Source: Pseudarthrobacter sp. ATCC 49987 (lineage in GTDB: Bacteria; Actinomycetota; Actinomycetes; Actinomycetales; Micrococcaceae). From it: a stretch of DNA of 64,000 bases. This document shows, piece by piece, positions 39,711-49,585 of this stretch (position 1 is the stretch's first letter; the number at the start of each line of letters is the position of its first letter). The stretch is taken from NCBI RefSeq assembly GCF_009928425.1, contig NZ_JAABNS010000001.1:3534001-3598000 (forward strand), read 5' to 3'. The position numbers were made by a program, and so were the translations under genes. The notes beneath the pieces are model-generated. The model searched no databases, was not told where the DNA came from, and saw nothing but the letters and a program-made list of their open reading frames with translations.

Positions 39711-40208
39711 ATGCGCACAGTCGCGGCCGTCCTGGGCCTGGGTTTCATCGCGCTGCCGGCCGCCGGGTGCCAGCCCCAGACCGCGTGCCCGGCGATCGCG
39801 CAGGCACCGGTGGTGGCGCTGACCGTGGCCCGAGAGTACGCCGGTGCGGTGAAAACGCTCCGGCTCAAGGCATGCCAGGACGGGAACTGCGCCGAGGCTG
39901 ATCTTGTGCTGTTCCCAGGGAGCACCACGGTGGATCAGGGCTGTGAACCAGGGACATACGGCAGGGACCGTCCCTGCTCGGCGACCGTCTCGCCCGACGG
40001 CACCCTGACGGGGACGCTTATGCTGGATCACCTCTCGGACTCCCCCATCGACGCCAGCTTGAACGGCACCGATGCCGGCGGCCTCGCCCTGCCGGTCCGC
40101 ACCCTGACCTTCACGCCGCGGATTGCCTACCCGTTCGGCGAGCAGTGCGGCAGGTTCATCTCAGCCGGAGTCCTCCTGGATGCGGACGGCCTCCGGCAGG
40201 CCGGCTGA
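39711..40208 (+). CDS. Small secreted lipoprotein, unknown function
   Basis: A 165-residue protein with a lipoprotein signal (TVAAVLGLGFIALPAAGC, lipobox LPAAGC with Cys20). The mature part holds about six more cysteines (QTACPA, LKACQDGNCAE, QGCEPG, PCSATV, EQCGRF), enough for several disulfides, and a beta-rich composition. No family was recognised. It is followed 24 bp later by a membrane protein gene, perhaps co-transcribed. mutY ends 66 bp upstream. Confidence 0.72.
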   Translation: MRTVAAVLGLGFIALPAAGCQPQTACPAIAQAPVVALTVAREYAGAVKTLRLKACQDGNCAEADLVLFPGSTTVDQGCEPGTYGRDRPCSATVSPDGTLTGTLMLDHLSDSPIDASLNGTDAGGLALPVRTLTFTPRIAYPFGEQCGRFISAGVLLDADGLRQAG

Positions 40209-40232
40209 TCCTCGTGGAGAAAGGGAAATGCC

Positions 40233-40925
40233 GTGAACTCGCAGAACATCAGCCACTGGATCCGTGCAGGGTTGTGGGCCCTGGCCGCCTCGTGGCTCGT
40301 CACCGCCTGGGCCACGCTGGAGCCGCAGCCGGACCAGGAGAAGGACCCGGAGGCCTGGGCCCGGTTCGTCAGCTCCGACTCTTATCAGTTGAGCCACCTG
40401 CTTGGCAGCACCGGAGGCACCATCCTTGCCATCTTCGGCGCCTTCGCCCTGGGCTGTTGCCTTGCCAACAGCCGGGTGGGACGCCTGGCGCTGGCTGCGA
40501 TGGTGACCGCCGTCGCCGGTACTGCCTGGTTGCTGGTGCCGGCTGTGATTTCGACGTTTGCGACTCCCGCGATAGGAAAGGCCTATCTCGGTGGAAACCA
40601 GGACGTGATGCACCTGGAGTTTCCGGGGTCATTGACGGGGGCGTTCCTGGCTGGCCTGCTGCTCGCGTTCCTCGGCAATGTATTGCTGGGGGTTGCGGTG
40701 TGGCATTCCCACGTGCTGCCGCGCTGGGCCGGGGCAGTCTGGGTGACCGGCGCCGTCGTGTTCTATGTCCTGGGCGTCGTTCTGGGGCAGGCGACGACGG
40801 GAAGCAGCCTGCCGACCCAGCCCGCCGGGGCCGTGCTCATGGCAGTTGCCGCCGGGTGGATCGCGTGGACGGGCCCCCTGCAGAGCACAGCGGCGCCCGA
40901 CCTCACCGCCGCCGGCACAGCCTGA
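40233..40925 (+). CDS. Multi-pass membrane protein, unknown function
   Basis: A 230-residue protein with about six hydrophobic segments, for example AGLWALAASWLVTAWA, GTILAIFGAFALGCCLA, LAAMVTAVAGTAWLLVPAVI, LTGAFLAGLLLAFLGNVLL and WVTGAVVFYVLGVVLG. A longer loop between segments one and two has QPDQEKDPEAW. The GTG start follows GAGAAAGGGAAAT. Such proteins resemble DUF4386-like families, but I cannot assign one. It is convergent with dhaM across 9 bp. Confidence 0.72.
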   Translation: MNSQNISHWIRAGLWALAASWLVTAWATLEPQPDQEKDPEAWARFVSSDSYQLSHLLGSTGGTILAIFGAFALGCCLANSRVGRLALAAMVTAVAGTAWLLVPAVISTFATPAIGKAYLGGNQDVMHLEFPGSLTGAFLAGLLLAFLGNVLLGVAVWHSHVLPRWAGAVWVTGAVVFYVLGVVLGQATTGSSLPTQPAGAVLMAVAAGWIAWTGPLQSTAAPDLTAAGTA

Positions 40926-40934
40926 GACCGGGCC

Positions 40935-41609
40935 CTAAGGTTCGCCGAAGCCTGCCGTGATAAGCCCGCGCAGGTAGTCCACGGCCTTGGTGGCATCCGG
41001 GCCGCTGGCTTCGACGTGCAGGACCGCGCCCTTTGCCGCCCCGAGCATCATAAGCTCAGTCATCGACGCACCGTCGGCGCCATTGACCGTCACCTCGGCG
41101 TCCATGCCGGACAGTCCGCCGGCGATCTTCGCCGCCGGACGTGCGTGCATTCCGGCCAGGTTGATGAGTTCAAAATCCCCTGTTGCCTCCGGCGGCCGGT
41201 GCACGTGGGCGTGCCGAACAGCGGCCGGCGGCCGGTAGACGGCTTCCGCGGCTTGCTTCACGCCCTGGGGATCAGCTCCGGCCTGGGCTGCCACAGCGGC
41301 CGCGACGAGGCCCTCGATGAGCGGCGCATCGGCCAGCAGCACTGAGGAGGGATCCGCCAGGAACTCCACCGCTGACTCGGCTGTCATCACGGCCGAGCCG
41401 AGATCCGTCAGGACGACTATGCCGTCGCTGTTGGCGTCCCCGGCCTGTTCCAGCGCGGCCGTGACCCGCTCGAGGCTCGTGCCGATCCGGCCGTCGTCGG
41501 TGCCGCCGGCGGGGATGATCAGGACGTCTGGTGCCATCTGGGCGGCGAGCTCGACGGCGCCGTCGGCAATCTTTTCGCTGTGGGAGACGACGACGAGATT
41601 GACCGTCAT
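40935..41609 (-). CDS. dhaM: PTS-dependent dihydroxyacetone kinase phosphotransferase DhaM (EIIA-HPr fusion)
   Basis: A 224-residue two-domain DhaM. The EIIA-Man-like domain (about 1-125) has the phosphorylated His10 in VVSHSEKIADG. The HPr domain (about 143-224) has GMHARPAAKI with His155. There is no EI domain, unlike E. coli DhaM, so general EI and HPr must feed it. It passes phosphate from phosphoenolpyruvate to ADP bound in DhaL. The gene overlaps the end of dhaL by 4 bp (ATGA), completing dhaK-dhaL-dhaM. Confidence 0.94.
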   Translation of the reverse strand: MTVNLVVVSHSEKIADGAVELAAQMAPDVLIIPAGGTDDGRIGTSLERVTAALEQAGDANSDGIVVLTDLGSAVMTAESAVEFLADPSSVLLADAPLIEGLVAAAVAAQAGADPQGVKQAAEAVYRPPAAVRHAHVHRPPEATGDFELINLAGMHARPAAKIAGGLSGMDAEVTVNGADGASMTELMMLGAAKGAVLHVEASGPDATKAVDYLRGLITAGFGEP

Positions 41610-42232
41610 TCGGCAGCCCCGACGGCGGCGCGCAGGATCAGGGCGGTCGAGACGGCGCCCGGATCCCGGTGGCCGATGCTGCGCTCCCCCAGATAGCTGG
41701 CACGCCCCTTGCGCGCGAGCATCGGATCCGTGGAGACGGCGCCGGCTTCGGCTGCCTCCGCGGCCGCCACCAGGACCTTGTGCACGTCGCTGTCCCCGGC
41801 GGCGGAAGCAGCCGCGTCAACCGCCGGGGTCCAGGCGTCGACCATCGTCTTGTCGCCCGATTCCGCCTTGCCGCGGGCCACGATCCCGTCCCGTGCGGCC
41901 TGGATCGCCGAGGCGAGAGTGGCTGCGTCGATGTCGGCCGCCTCGCCCATCGCCGTCGCCGCCCGGAGGAAGGCTGTGCCGTAAAGCGGGCCGGCAGCTC
42001 CGCCGACCTTGGACATCAGGGTCATGGCGGTCAGCTTCAGTGCCGCTCCAGCCGTTTCCGGCGGAGCCTCGGCGATTTTGACCATCACCGCCTTGAAGCC
42101 GCGGTCCATGTTCTCGCCATGGTCCGAATCGCCGATCGGCCGGTCCAGCTCGATGAGCTCTTCCCGGTGCTCCGCCATGGCCTCGGCTGAGAGGGTCAGC
42201 CACCGCAACGCCCAGTTGACGTCCAGCCCCAC
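41606..42232 (-). CDS. dhaL: Dihydroxyacetone kinase subunit DhaL
   Basis: A 208-residue nucleotide-binding subunit. GTG at 42232 is one base after the dhaK stop, which decides the start against a longer reading that would overlap dhaK. The Mg/ADP site residues are visible in RPIGDSDHGENMDRGF (DxDxH type), and helical-barrel motifs MSKVGGAAGPLYG and GDKTMVDAWTP follow. The bound ADP is the phosphate relay from DhaM to dihydroxyacetone on DhaK. Confidence 0.95.
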   Translation of the reverse strand: MGLDVNWALRWLTLSAEAMAEHREELIELDRPIGDSDHGENMDRGFKAVMVKIAEAPPETAGAALKLTAMTLMSKVGGAAGPLYGTAFLRAATAMGEAADIDAATLASAIQAARDGIVARGKAESGDKTMVDAWTPAVDAAASAAGDSDVHKVLVAAAEAAEAGAVSTDPMLARKGRASYLGERSIGHRDPGAVSTALILRAAVGAAE

Positions 42233-42233
42233 G

Positions 42234-43235
42234 TCAGACGCCCCAGCGGAGCGCGGGGGTGTGGACGGGAGCATCCCAAAGCGAGGTCATCTCGTCGTCG
42301 AGGCGCAGGACGGTAATGGAGCACCCCTGCATTTCGAGGGACGTGATGTAGTTGCCGACCAGTGAGCGCGCCACGGTGATGCCCTGCGCGGCCAGCTGCT
42401 GCACGGCCCGGCGGTACACAATGTAGAGCTCGCTCTGCGGGGTGCCGCCCATGCCATTGACGAACAGGAGCACCTTGTCCCCGGAGGCCAGCCCGAGGTC
42501 GCTGACCACCGGTTCCAGCAGGCGGTCCGTGATGCCGTCGGCGTTCTCCATCGGAATCCGGTGCCGGCCGGGCTCACCGTGGATGCCGATGCCGATCTCG
42601 ATTTCGTTTTCCTCCAGGACGAAGCTTGGCGACCCTGCGTGCGGGACGGTGCAGGCGGTCAACGCGACACCCATGCTGCGTACGTTCTGGTTGACCCGGT
42701 CGCCGATGGCCGCGACGGCGTCGAGGCTGTCGCCGCGTTCCGCAGCGGCACCGGCGATCTTTTCCACCAGCACGGTTCCGCCCACGCCGCGCCGTCCGGC
42801 GGTGTACAGCGAGTCCTGCACCGCGACGTCGTCGTTCACCAGCACGGTCCGGATCTCAACTCCTTCCGCCTGGGCCAGCTCCGCGGCGGTCTCGAAGTTG
42901 AGGACGTCGCCGGTGTAGTTCTTCACGATGTGCACGACGCCGGCGCCTGAGTTGACGGCAAGGGTGGCCGGCAGGATCTGGTCCGGTGTGGGCGAGGTGA
43001 ACACGGCGCCCGGCACCGCGGCGTCGAGCATTCCGAGGCCGACGTAGCCGCCGTGCAGGGGCTCGTGCCCGCTGCCGCCGCCGGAGACCAGCCCGACTTT
43101 TCCTGCCACCGGCGCGTCCTTGCGCACGATGTACTTGGGGTCCGCAAAGACGGTCACGAGGTCGGCATGGGCAAGCCCGAAGCCCTCCACTGACTCGTCA
43201 ACCACGGCGCGGGGATCATTGATGAGCTTCTTCAT
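42234..43235 (-). CDS. dhaK: Dihydroxyacetone kinase subunit DhaK
   Basis: A 333-residue substrate-binding subunit, the normal length. [16 protein letters not shown] forms the N-terminal substrate loop, and GIGIHGEPG carries the His that binds dihydroxyacetone covalently. It converts dihydroxyacetone to dihydroxyacetone phosphate with DhaL and DhaM, feeding glycolysis. It is the first gene of dhaKLM, with 516 bp of upstream sequence lacking clear genes, where regulation must lie. Confidence 0.96.
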   Translation of the reverse strand: MKKLINDPRAVVDESVEGFGLAHADLVTVFADPKYIVRKDAPVAGKVGLVSGGGSGHEPLHGGYVGLGMLDAAVPGAVFTSPTPDQILPATLAVNSGAGVVHIVKNYTGDVLNFETAAELAQAEGVEIRTVLVNDDVAVQDSLYTAGRRGVGGTVLVEKIAGAAAERGDSLDAVAAIGDRVNQNVRSMGVALTACTVPHAGSPSFVLEENEIEIGIGIHGEPGRHRIPMENADGITDRLLEPVVSDLGLASGDKVLLFVNGMGGTPQSELYIVYRRAVQQLAAQGITVARSLVGNYITSLEMQGCSITVLRLDDEMTSLWDAPVHTPALRWGV

Positions 43236-43751
43236 GGCTGTGCTCCCTGGATGGTGTCCTGGCTGCTTGCTTAGACCCTACTACCGGGGCCCCTACCAGC
43301 GGTAGGCTCCGGATTCACAACCTGGGACGCGGAATCGGGTGGCTGTCGGGCGGCAGCCCGCCGCGCGTTCCGCAGGCGGATCAGCTTGGTTTATCGGCCC
43401 GCAACGGGAAGTTCGGCCAGGCGTCGCTGCCAAGCCAGGAGAACGGCGGCGCATTGAGACGCCCCCTGTTGGGCCCGGACGCTGAGCCGGGGCCGGCTCC
43501 GGAGACAGGACCCGGACGGCGACCCGGTGCCGGGTCCGTGGCTTGGCGTGCTGGGACCCCGCTGGTAATGGTCATTTGGAATGCTGAGAAATCCGGAAAA
43601 ACCACGCGTTCGTGCAATTCCTTGGCTCCGAAATTAAAGTGGTCCACCCCCTGGACCGGGATCAGTTTATCCATCAAATTTATGGATGGGAAGACCCGGT
43701 CCCGCCCCCAGGTCCGGCGGCGTCTTCCGGACCGTTTTTCGGGGCTCGCCC
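43236..43751. other. Region upstream of dhaK without a clear gene
   Basis: 516 bp, partly AT-richer than its surroundings (43560-43690). It holds GGTCCA-CCCCC-TGGACC (43641-43657), a possible operator, and ATCCAT...ATGGAT at about 43670. A 98-codon frame on the minus strand (43381-43677) begins MMDKLIPVQGVDHFNFGAKE with a fairly natural first half, and then becomes Pro/Gly/Arg-rich. It may be a remnant or chance. Confidence 0.45.
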
Positions 43752-44261
43752 CTACAGGGTTTTGATCATCCGGGTGTTGCCGAGCGTATTGGGCTTCACC
43801 CGGGCGAGGTCCAGGAACTCGGCAACGCCCTCATCATGCGAGCGCAGCAGCTCGGAATACACCACGGGGTCGACGGCGGTCTGGTCGGCCATGACTTCGA
43901 AGCCGTGCTTTTTGAAGAAGTCCACCTCGAAAGTCAGGCAGAAGACCCGGGAAACGCCCAGCGCCCGGGCGTCCGCCAGCAGCCGCTCAACCAGCAGGTG
44001 GCCCACACCCTTCCCACGCCAGGCGTCCGAGGCCGCGAGCGTGCGCACTTCGGCGAGGTCCTCCCACATCACGTGCAGGGCCCCACATCCGATTACTTCA
44101 CCGTCCGGCGACTCGGCGATCCGGAACTCCTGCAGGCTCTCGTAGTAGGCCACGGTTTCCTTGGCCATGAGGATCCGCTGATCGGCCAGCGGAGCCACGA
44201 GCGTCTTGATCGCCCCGACATCGCTGGTGCGGGCAAGGCGGATGCGGATTTGTTCAGTCAC
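43752..44261 (-). CDS. Amino-acid N-acetyltransferase (short ArgA-like GNAT)
   Basis: A 169-residue GNAT acetyltransferase. The acetyl-CoA loop is in DAWRGKGVGHLLVERLL, with flanking strands IGCGALHVMWEDLAEVRTLA and VFCLTFEVDFFKKHGFEV. The C-terminus ends in ARVKPNTLGNTRMIKTL. This matches the short actinobacterial N-acetylglutamate synthases such as mycobacterial Rv2747, which start arginine synthesis and lack the kinase-like domain of E. coli ArgA. No arginine genes are in the window. The substrate (glutamate or glutamine) is inferred from that family. Confidence 0.87.
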   Translation of the reverse strand: MTEQIRIRLARTSDVGAIKTLVAPLADQRILMAKETVAYYESLQEFRIAESPDGEVIGCGALHVMWEDLAEVRTLAASDAWRGKGVGHLLVERLLADARALGVSRVFCLTFEVDFFKKHGFEVMADQTAVDPVVYSELLRSHDEGVAEFLDLARVKPNTLGNTRMIKTL

Positions 44262-44322
44262 AGCCCAATCTTACGGGGGCTGGTTGTTGTGGCTTCATAA
44301 GGTAACCGATGCACGAGCCGGA

Positions 44323-44395
44323 GGAGGCTGGGACATTTACGTAGCGTGCGTCTAAGCGAGGAACGAGCGAGCACGCGGTAAATGTCCCAGCCTCC
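44323..44395. repeat. Long palindromic intergenic repeat
   Basis: GGAGGCTGGGACATTTAC (44323-44340) and GTAAATGTCCCAGCCTCC (44378-44395) are perfect 18-bp arms. A GCGTGC/GCACGC pair inside extends the fold. It lies upstream of the divergence between the acetyltransferase and the end of the peptidase gene. Confidence 0.8.
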
Positions 44396-44427
44396 GAGCC
44401 GGAGGTGAGCCCGAGGTGAGCCGGAGC

Positions 44428-46560
44428 CTAGAGACCCAGCTCCTCAGGCACCGGCAGATCCTTGTCCAGCAGGTTCTTGGCGAGGAAGTGCTCAACTACG
44501 CCATACCAGACCTTGGCGTGCCTCGGCTGCAGGATCCAGTGGTTCTCATCCGGGAAGTAGAGGAACCGGTGGTCGGTCTCGCCGTTTTCGTCGGCCGCGA
44601 GCCGGGACTTGGAGAGGAGCTCGTACCAGAGCCGCAGGCCCTCGCCGATCGGGACGCGGTAGTCCTTGTCCCCATGGATGACGAGCATCGGGGTGCTGAT
44701 GTTCTCCACGTGCAGGTGCGGGGAGTTCTCCAACGCCATCTCGGCCGTCATTTCCTTGAGCCAGTACTGCGCGGCGTCCGTGGTGGGGCCGAACTGGTCC
44801 AGCGCCCAGAGACTGGCGTGGGTGACGATCGCCTTGAACCGGTCCGTGTGGCCGGCCACCCAGTTCGCCATGTAGCCGCCGAAGGAACCGCCCATGGCCG
44901 CAGTGCGGGTCTCATCAATGTCCGGCCGCTGCACAACGGCGTCGGTGATGGCCATCAGGTCGGTGAACGGGGCTTTGCCCCATTCACCCCAGCCGCGCTG
45001 GATGTGGTGCTGGCCGTAACCGGTGGAGAGCGCCGGGTCCGGCAGCAACACGGCATAGCCCCGCGCCACGAGCAGCCAGGGGTTCCAGCGCCACGTCCAG
45101 GCATTCCACGACCCGAGCGGCCCGCCGTGGATCCAGAGCAGCAGGGGTGCCGGGTTTCCGGCCGTGGCCCCTTCCGGGAGTGCCAGGTACGCCGGCACAC
45201 GGGTGCCATCCGCCGCCGTCGTCGCCACGCGTTCCAGCGAACCCTTGTAATGCGGGCGTTCCGCGGGGGCAGGGAGCCGGACGACGTCGCCGCCGCCGGC
45301 GAGATCGATCCGCACCGCTTCCGCGGGGAATTCGTAGGAGCTGCGCAGCGCATAGGCGGTGCGGCCGTCCGGGGCAACGACGACGTCGGTGTACGCGGCC
45401 GTATCGGCAGTCAGGCGTGTGACCTGCCCGGCTCCCCCGTCTCCGGTCACGCTGATCCGGAAGACCGGCGAGGCGCCGTCCTCATCGGCTGTGACCAGAA
45501 GGGCTGATCCGTCCGGCAGCCAGGCGGCGGGGTGCGGCCAGCGGTCCCAGCCGTGGGCGAGCGGCGTCAGGGCGGCGCCGCCTGCCGCCCGGGTCGCAGC
45601 TCCGGACACGTCGAATAGGTGCAGCTTGACCTGCGGGGCCGCCGCCGGTGTGGTGTCGCTCTCGCTGAGCACCACGAGCGTCCGGTTGTCGGGACTCACC
45701 GGCCCCGGGAAGTAGCTCATTCCCTCGGTATCGAGCAGGACCTGGCGGGTGCCGGTGGCGACGTCGATCGCGACGAGGATTGACCGTGAATTTGCGCGGG
45801 CCAGCGGCTTGTTGAAGCTGCTGTAGATGGTCTTGCCGTCCGGGCTGACCACTGGCTCTGCGTCGCGGAGGCCGGCGCCGGCGTCGGGCGTGAGGTTGCG
45901 GAGTTTGAGCGGCGACGCAGCGTCAACGGTTGCGGGTTTGCCCGGTTCCTGCTCCTCACCCGGTTCGACGGCGAAGAGCCTCGGCTGGGCAGGCCCGAGG
46001 TCGGCGTCCCAATAGCGGACGGGGTAGCCGCTGTGCAGGATGGCCGCGACCTTGTTGTCCTTGCGCACCTTGCGGCGCTCCTCATCACTGTCCTCATCCG
46101 TGGCCCCGGCCAGGACGGAAGCGTTAACGAAGAGCGCGCCGCTCTCCTTGGCCGCCAGCAGTGCACTGACTCCGCCGGCCCGGGAAAGCACGACGCGGGC
46201 CTCGCCGCCGTCCGAGGGCAGCATCCACAGGGCGTTCACGGGATCCGCCTCCGGGGTCTCCGGGTCGGGCCGTGCGGAGCTGAAGTACAGATCACCGCTG
46301 GCGGCGAACACGGCCCCGGCCTCACCCTTGGCGCTGCGCGTGATCCGGCGGGCCTGCTTCTGGCCCTCGGGATCCAGTTCCCACAGGGCGGTGCCGTATT
46401 CGGTGCCCTTTGGATTAAGAGTGGCCACGGTGGTGACCAGCCGCCTGCCGTCGGGGCTCAAGGCCAGGCCGCTCACCTTCGGGATGGCGAGGTAATGGTC
46501 CAGGTCATGGAAGGGTGTTTCGGGTTTTTCGCTCAGGGTCTCTGAATCGTTGGAAGCCAT
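44428..46560 (-). CDS. S9-family prolyl oligopeptidase/acylaminoacyl peptidase
   Basis: A protein of about 710 residues. The N-terminal 420 residues form a TolB-like beta-propeller (repeats such as GLALSPDGRRLVTTV, VSPDGKTIYSSF, VSPDNRTLVVL). The C-terminal alpha/beta hydrolase has HGGPLGSW, the catalytic Ser in GGSFGGYMANW, Asp in LVIHGDKDYRVP and His in DENHWIL. No signal peptide is present, so it acts in the cytoplasm on short peptides. ATG at 46560 is chosen; an in-frame GTG at 46575 is an alternative. It is a single gene with no operon partner. Confidence 0.92.
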   Translation of the reverse strand: MASNDSETLSEKPETPFHDLDHYLAIPKVSGLALSPDGRRLVTTVATLNPKGTEYGTALWELDPEGQKQARRITRSAKGEAGAVFAASGDLYFSSARPDPETPEADPVNALWMLPSDGGEARVVLSRAGGVSALLAAKESGALFVNASVLAGATDEDSDEERRKVRKDNKVAAILHSGYPVRYWDADLGPAQPRLFAVEPGEEQEPGKPATVDAASPLKLRNLTPDAGAGLRDAEPVVSPDGKTIYSSFNKPLARANSRSILVAIDVATGTRQVLLDTEGMSYFPGPVSPDNRTLVVLSESDTTPAAAPQVKLHLFDVSGAATRAAGGAALTPLAHGWDRWPHPAAWLPDGSALLVTADEDGASPVFRISVTGDGGAGQVTRLTADTAAYTDVVVAPDGRTAYALRSSYEFPAEAVRIDLAGGGDVVRLPAPAERPHYKGSLERVATTAADGTRVPAYLALPEGATAGNPAPLLLWIHGGPLGSWNAWTWRWNPWLLVARGYAVLLPDPALSTGYGQHHIQRGWGEWGKAPFTDLMAITDAVVQRPDIDETRTAAMGGSFGGYMANWVAGHTDRFKAIVTHASLWALDQFGPTTDAAQYWLKEMTAEMALENSPHLHVENISTPMLVIHGDKDYRVPIGEGLRLWYELLSKSRLAADENGETDHRFLYFPDENHWILQPRHAKVWYGVVEHFLAKNLLDKDLPVPEELGL

Positions 46561-46687
46561 GCACCGATTCAACACCCCCTGTGCAGTGGATCACACCAAT
46601 TTCACCCAGAGTGAAACACTGCTTTCACAATCTTCAGGGGCATGGCACCGACCGCGCCCAAGGAATGACCCCCGGCAGCGCAGACGC

Positions 46688-46726
46688 AAAGGCCCCGCCT
46701 CCCTTTTCAGGAAGACGGGGTCTTTG
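46688..46726 (-). terminator. Terminator of clpC
   Basis: Read leftward, AAAGACCCCGTCTTCC pairs with GGGAGGCGGGGCCTTT around TGAAAA with one mismatch and two G-U pairs, right after the clpC stop. The wobbles favour the minus-strand RNA. Confidence 0.75.
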
Positions 46727-46735
46727 AGCCGATGC

Positions 46736-49228
46736 CTAGACGCTCGGAGCGATCTCCGGGATGCGCGGCTTGGTGTTTCCCGCGAAGGTGAACTTGGCGT
46801 CGTCGCCTTCGCCGTCCACATCCACGACGACGATGTCGCCGGCGTGGATTTCGCCGAAGAGGATCTTCTCGGAGAGCTGGTCCTCGATCTCGCGCTGGAT
46901 GGTCCGGCGCAGCGGCCGGGCACCCATGGCGGGGTCGTAGCCGCGGGTTGCCAGCAGGATCTTGGCCGCGGGCGTGAGCTCGATGCCCATGTCCTTGTCC
47001 TTGAGGCGCTTCTCCAGCCGGCCAACGAACATGTCCACGATCTCGATGATCTCGTCCTGGGTCAGCTGCGGGAAGACCACAACGTCGTCAACACGGTTCA
47101 GGAACTCGGGGCGGAAATGCTGCTTGAGCTCCTCCGTCACGCGGGCCCGCATCCGGTTGTAGCCGGTCTGCGTGTCCGTGCCCGACTGGAAGCCGGTGGC
47201 AACGCTCTTGGAGATGTCCCGGGTGCCGAGGTTGGTGGTCATGATGATCACGGTGTTCTTGAAGTCCACCACGCGGCCCTGGGAGTCGGTCAGGCGGCCG
47301 TCTTCCAGGATCTGCAGCAGCGAGTTGAAGAGGTCCGCGTGCGCCTTCTCCACTTCGTCGAACAGCACCACGGAGAACGGACGACGCCGGACCTTCTCGG
47401 TCAGCTGTCCGCCTTCCTCGTAGCCCACGTAGCCCGGAGGGGCACCGAAGAGGCGCGACACGGTGTGCTTCTCCGAGTACTCGGACATGTCCAGCGTAAT
47501 CAGGGCGTCTTCCTCACCGAAGAGGAATTCGGCCAGGGCCTTGGCGAGCTCGGTCTTGCCGACGCCGGTGGGGCCGGCGAAGATGAACGAACCGCCCGGA
47601 CGCTTCGGGTCCTTCAGGCCTGCACGGGTGCGGCGGATCGCCTGGGACAGGGACTTGATGGCCTCGTCCTGGCCGACAACGCGCTTGTGCAGTTCGTCTT
47701 CCATCTTCAGCAGTCGCGAGGACTCTTCCTCGGTCAGCTTGAAGACCGGGATGCCGGTGGAGTTCGCCAGCACTTCGGCGATGAGATCCTCATCCACCTC
47801 GGAGATGTCGTCCATGCCGCCGGTCTTCCACTGGCGTTCCTTCTCGGCACGCTCGGCAATGAGCTTCTGCTCCTTGTCGCGCAGCGAGGCGGCGCCCTCG
47901 AAGTCCTGCGCGTCAATCGCGGATTCCTTCTCCAGCTTCATGGCCGCGATTTTCTCGTCCATCACCTTGAGCTCGGGCGGGGCGGTCATCCGCCGGATGC
48001 GCAGCCGGGCGCCGGCCTCGTCGATCAGGTCGATCGCCTTGTCCGGCAGGAAGCGGTCCGAGATGTAACGCTCGGAGAGGCTGGCCGCCGAGGCGAGGGC
48101 GCCGTCGGTGATGGTGACGCGGTGGTGCGCCTCGTACCGGTCGCGGAGGCCCTTGAGGATCTCGATCGCGTGAGCGACGGAGGGTTCCTTGACCTGGATC
48201 GGCTGGAAACGGCGCTCCAGCGCGGCATCCTTTTCGATGTGCTTGCGGTACTCGTCCAGCGTGGTGGCACCGATGGTCTGGAGCTCGCCGCGGGCCAGCA
48301 TGGGCTTCAGGATCGAGGCCGCGTCGATGGCGCCTTCGGCTGCACCGGCACCCACGAGGGTGTGGATCTCATCGATGAACAGGATGATGTCGCCGCGGGT
48401 GCGGATTTCCTTGAGGACCTTCTTGAGGCGCTCTTCGAAGTCACCGCGGTAGCGGGATCCTGCCACGAGGGACCCGAGGTCCAGCGTGTACAGCTGCTTG
48501 TCCTTGATGGTCTCCGGGACGTCGCCGCGAACAATCGCCTGGGCAAGGCCTTCGACGACGGCGGTCTTGCCGACACCGGGCTCACCGATCAGCACGGGGT
48601 TGTTCTTGGTGCGGCGGGAAAGGACCTGCATGACGCGTTCCATTTCGGATTCGCGCCCGATGACGGGGTCCAGCTTGTTCTCGCGGGCAGCCTGGGTCAG
48701 GTTGCGGCCGAACTGGTCCAGGACGACGGAACCGGCAGGAGTGCCTTCGGCCTGGCCTGGGCCAACACCGGCGCCGGTGGTTTCCTTGCCCTGGTAACCC
48801 GAGAGCAGCTGGATGACCTGCTGGCGGACGCGGTTGAGGTCAGCACCGAGCTTGACCAGCACTTGGGCGGCTACACCTTCACCCTCGCGGATGAGGCCGA
48901 GCAGGATGTGCTCCGTGCCGATGTAGTTGTGTCCCAGCTGCAGCGCCTCGCGGAGCGAGAGCTCCAGGACCTTCTTGGCGCGGGGGGTGAAGGGGATGTG
49001 TCCGGACGGGGCCTGCTGGCCCTGGCCGATGATCTCCTGTACCTGCTCGCGGACGCCGTCGAGCGAAATGCTCAAGGACTCAAGGGCCTTGGCCGCAACA
49101 CCTTCACCTTCATGGATCAGACCCAAGAGGATGTGTTCTGTACCGATGTAATTGTGGTTCAGCATGCGTGCCTCTTCTTGGGCAAGCACAACGACGCGAC
49201 GGGCACGGTCCGTAAATCGCTCAAACAT
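46736..49228 (-). CDS. clpC: ATP-dependent Clp protease ATP-binding subunit ClpC
   Basis: An 830-residue Hsp100 unfoldase. The N-terminal double Clp repeat ([20 protein letters not shown]; second repeat from about 75) is followed by the first AAA+ module with GEPGVGKT (205-212). The middle region carries a UVR motif ([20 protein letters not shown]). The second AAA+ module has GPTGVGKT near 545 and the C-terminal D2 small domain. It unfolds substrates for ClpP and is essential or important in actinobacteria. A candidate ClgR site lies 64 bp upstream of the ATG. Confidence 0.98.
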   Translation of the reverse strand: MFERFTDRARRVVVLAQEEARMLNHNYIGTEHILLGLIHEGEGVAAKALESLSISLDGVREQVQEIIGQGQQAPSGHIPFTPRAKKVLELSLREALQLGHNYIGTEHILLGLIREGEGVAAQVLVKLGADLNRVRQQVIQLLSGYQGKETTGAGVGPGQAEGTPAGSVVLDQFGRNLTQAARENKLDPVIGRESEMERVMQVLSRRTKNNPVLIGEPGVGKTAVVEGLAQAIVRGDVPETIKDKQLYTLDLGSLVAGSRYRGDFEERLKKVLKEIRTRGDIILFIDEIHTLVGAGAAEGAIDAASILKPMLARGELQTIGATTLDEYRKHIEKDAALERRFQPIQVKEPSVAHAIEILKGLRDRYEAHHRVTITDGALASAASLSERYISDRFLPDKAIDLIDEAGARLRIRRMTAPPELKVMDEKIAAMKLEKESAIDAQDFEGAASLRDKEQKLIAERAEKERQWKTGGMDDISEVDEDLIAEVLANSTGIPVFKLTEEESSRLLKMEDELHKRVVGQDEAIKSLSQAIRRTRAGLKDPKRPGGSFIFAGPTGVGKTELAKALAEFLFGEEDALITLDMSEYSEKHTVSRLFGAPPGYVGYEEGGQLTEKVRRRPFSVVLFDEVEKAHADLFNSLLQILEDGRLTDSQGRVVDFKNTVIIMTTNLGTRDISKSVATGFQSGTDTQTGYNRMRARVTEELKQHFRPEFLNRVDDVVVFPQLTQDEIIEIVDMFVGRLEKRLKDKDMGIELTPAAKILLATRGYDPAMGARPLRRTIQREIEDQLSEKILFGEIHAGDIVVVDVDGEGDDAKFTFAGNTKPRIPEIAPSV

Positions 49229-49291
49229 TTCGCCACACTCCTAGCTACGAATACTTCGATGCTACGTGTCCGGGTTCAAGATTTGGGGCTT

Positions 49292-49308
49292 GTTCGCCAC
49301 AGGGGAAA
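49292..49308. promoter_or_regulatory. Candidate ClgR site of clpC
   Basis: GTTCGCCACAGGGGAAA matches the GTTCGC-N5-GCGAAC type of ClgR operator with one perfect half (GTTCGC) and a poorer second half. ClgR is the known activator of clpC in actinobacteria. Confidence 0.4.
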
Positions 49309-49550
49309 CCGGGACGCCGCAGCCGCGTCACATGCGGGAGCAAACTCGGGCCGGCCGGCCCTTGCGCCGGAGGCCAGCCGGGCGGGTTCGGGCCGGGGGC
49401 GCGCTTGATCCGTGCCGGGCGCGGTGGCGCTCCTGCCCAGTTGTTGCCCCCGGAACGGACCATCAGCGGCGCGTCCCGGGCCCCGGGCCGCTTCTTCGGC
49501 CGACAACTGGGCTGGAACGCGCCGGCACCGGCAGCGCCCGACGGCAGACA

Positions 49551-49585
49551 TGACAAAGCCCCCGTCAAAAAGCGGGGGCTAAGTC
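49551..49585. terminator. Terminator of lsr2
   Basis: TGAC..AGCCCCCG and CGGGGGCT..GTCA form an 8-bp GC core stem with a TCAAAAAG loop. Read leftward it ends in TTTGTC, and read rightward in AAGTCATTGG. It is 56 bp after the lsr2 stop. Confidence 0.8.

Noticed and set aside
46550..49408. A 952-codon plus-strand frame opposite clpC
   Set aside because: It is a mirror of clpC with no recognisable domain.
49266..49560. Small genes between clpC and lsr2
   Set aside because: Overlapping frames on both strands with Arg/Pro/Ala bias, no ribosome site and no family.
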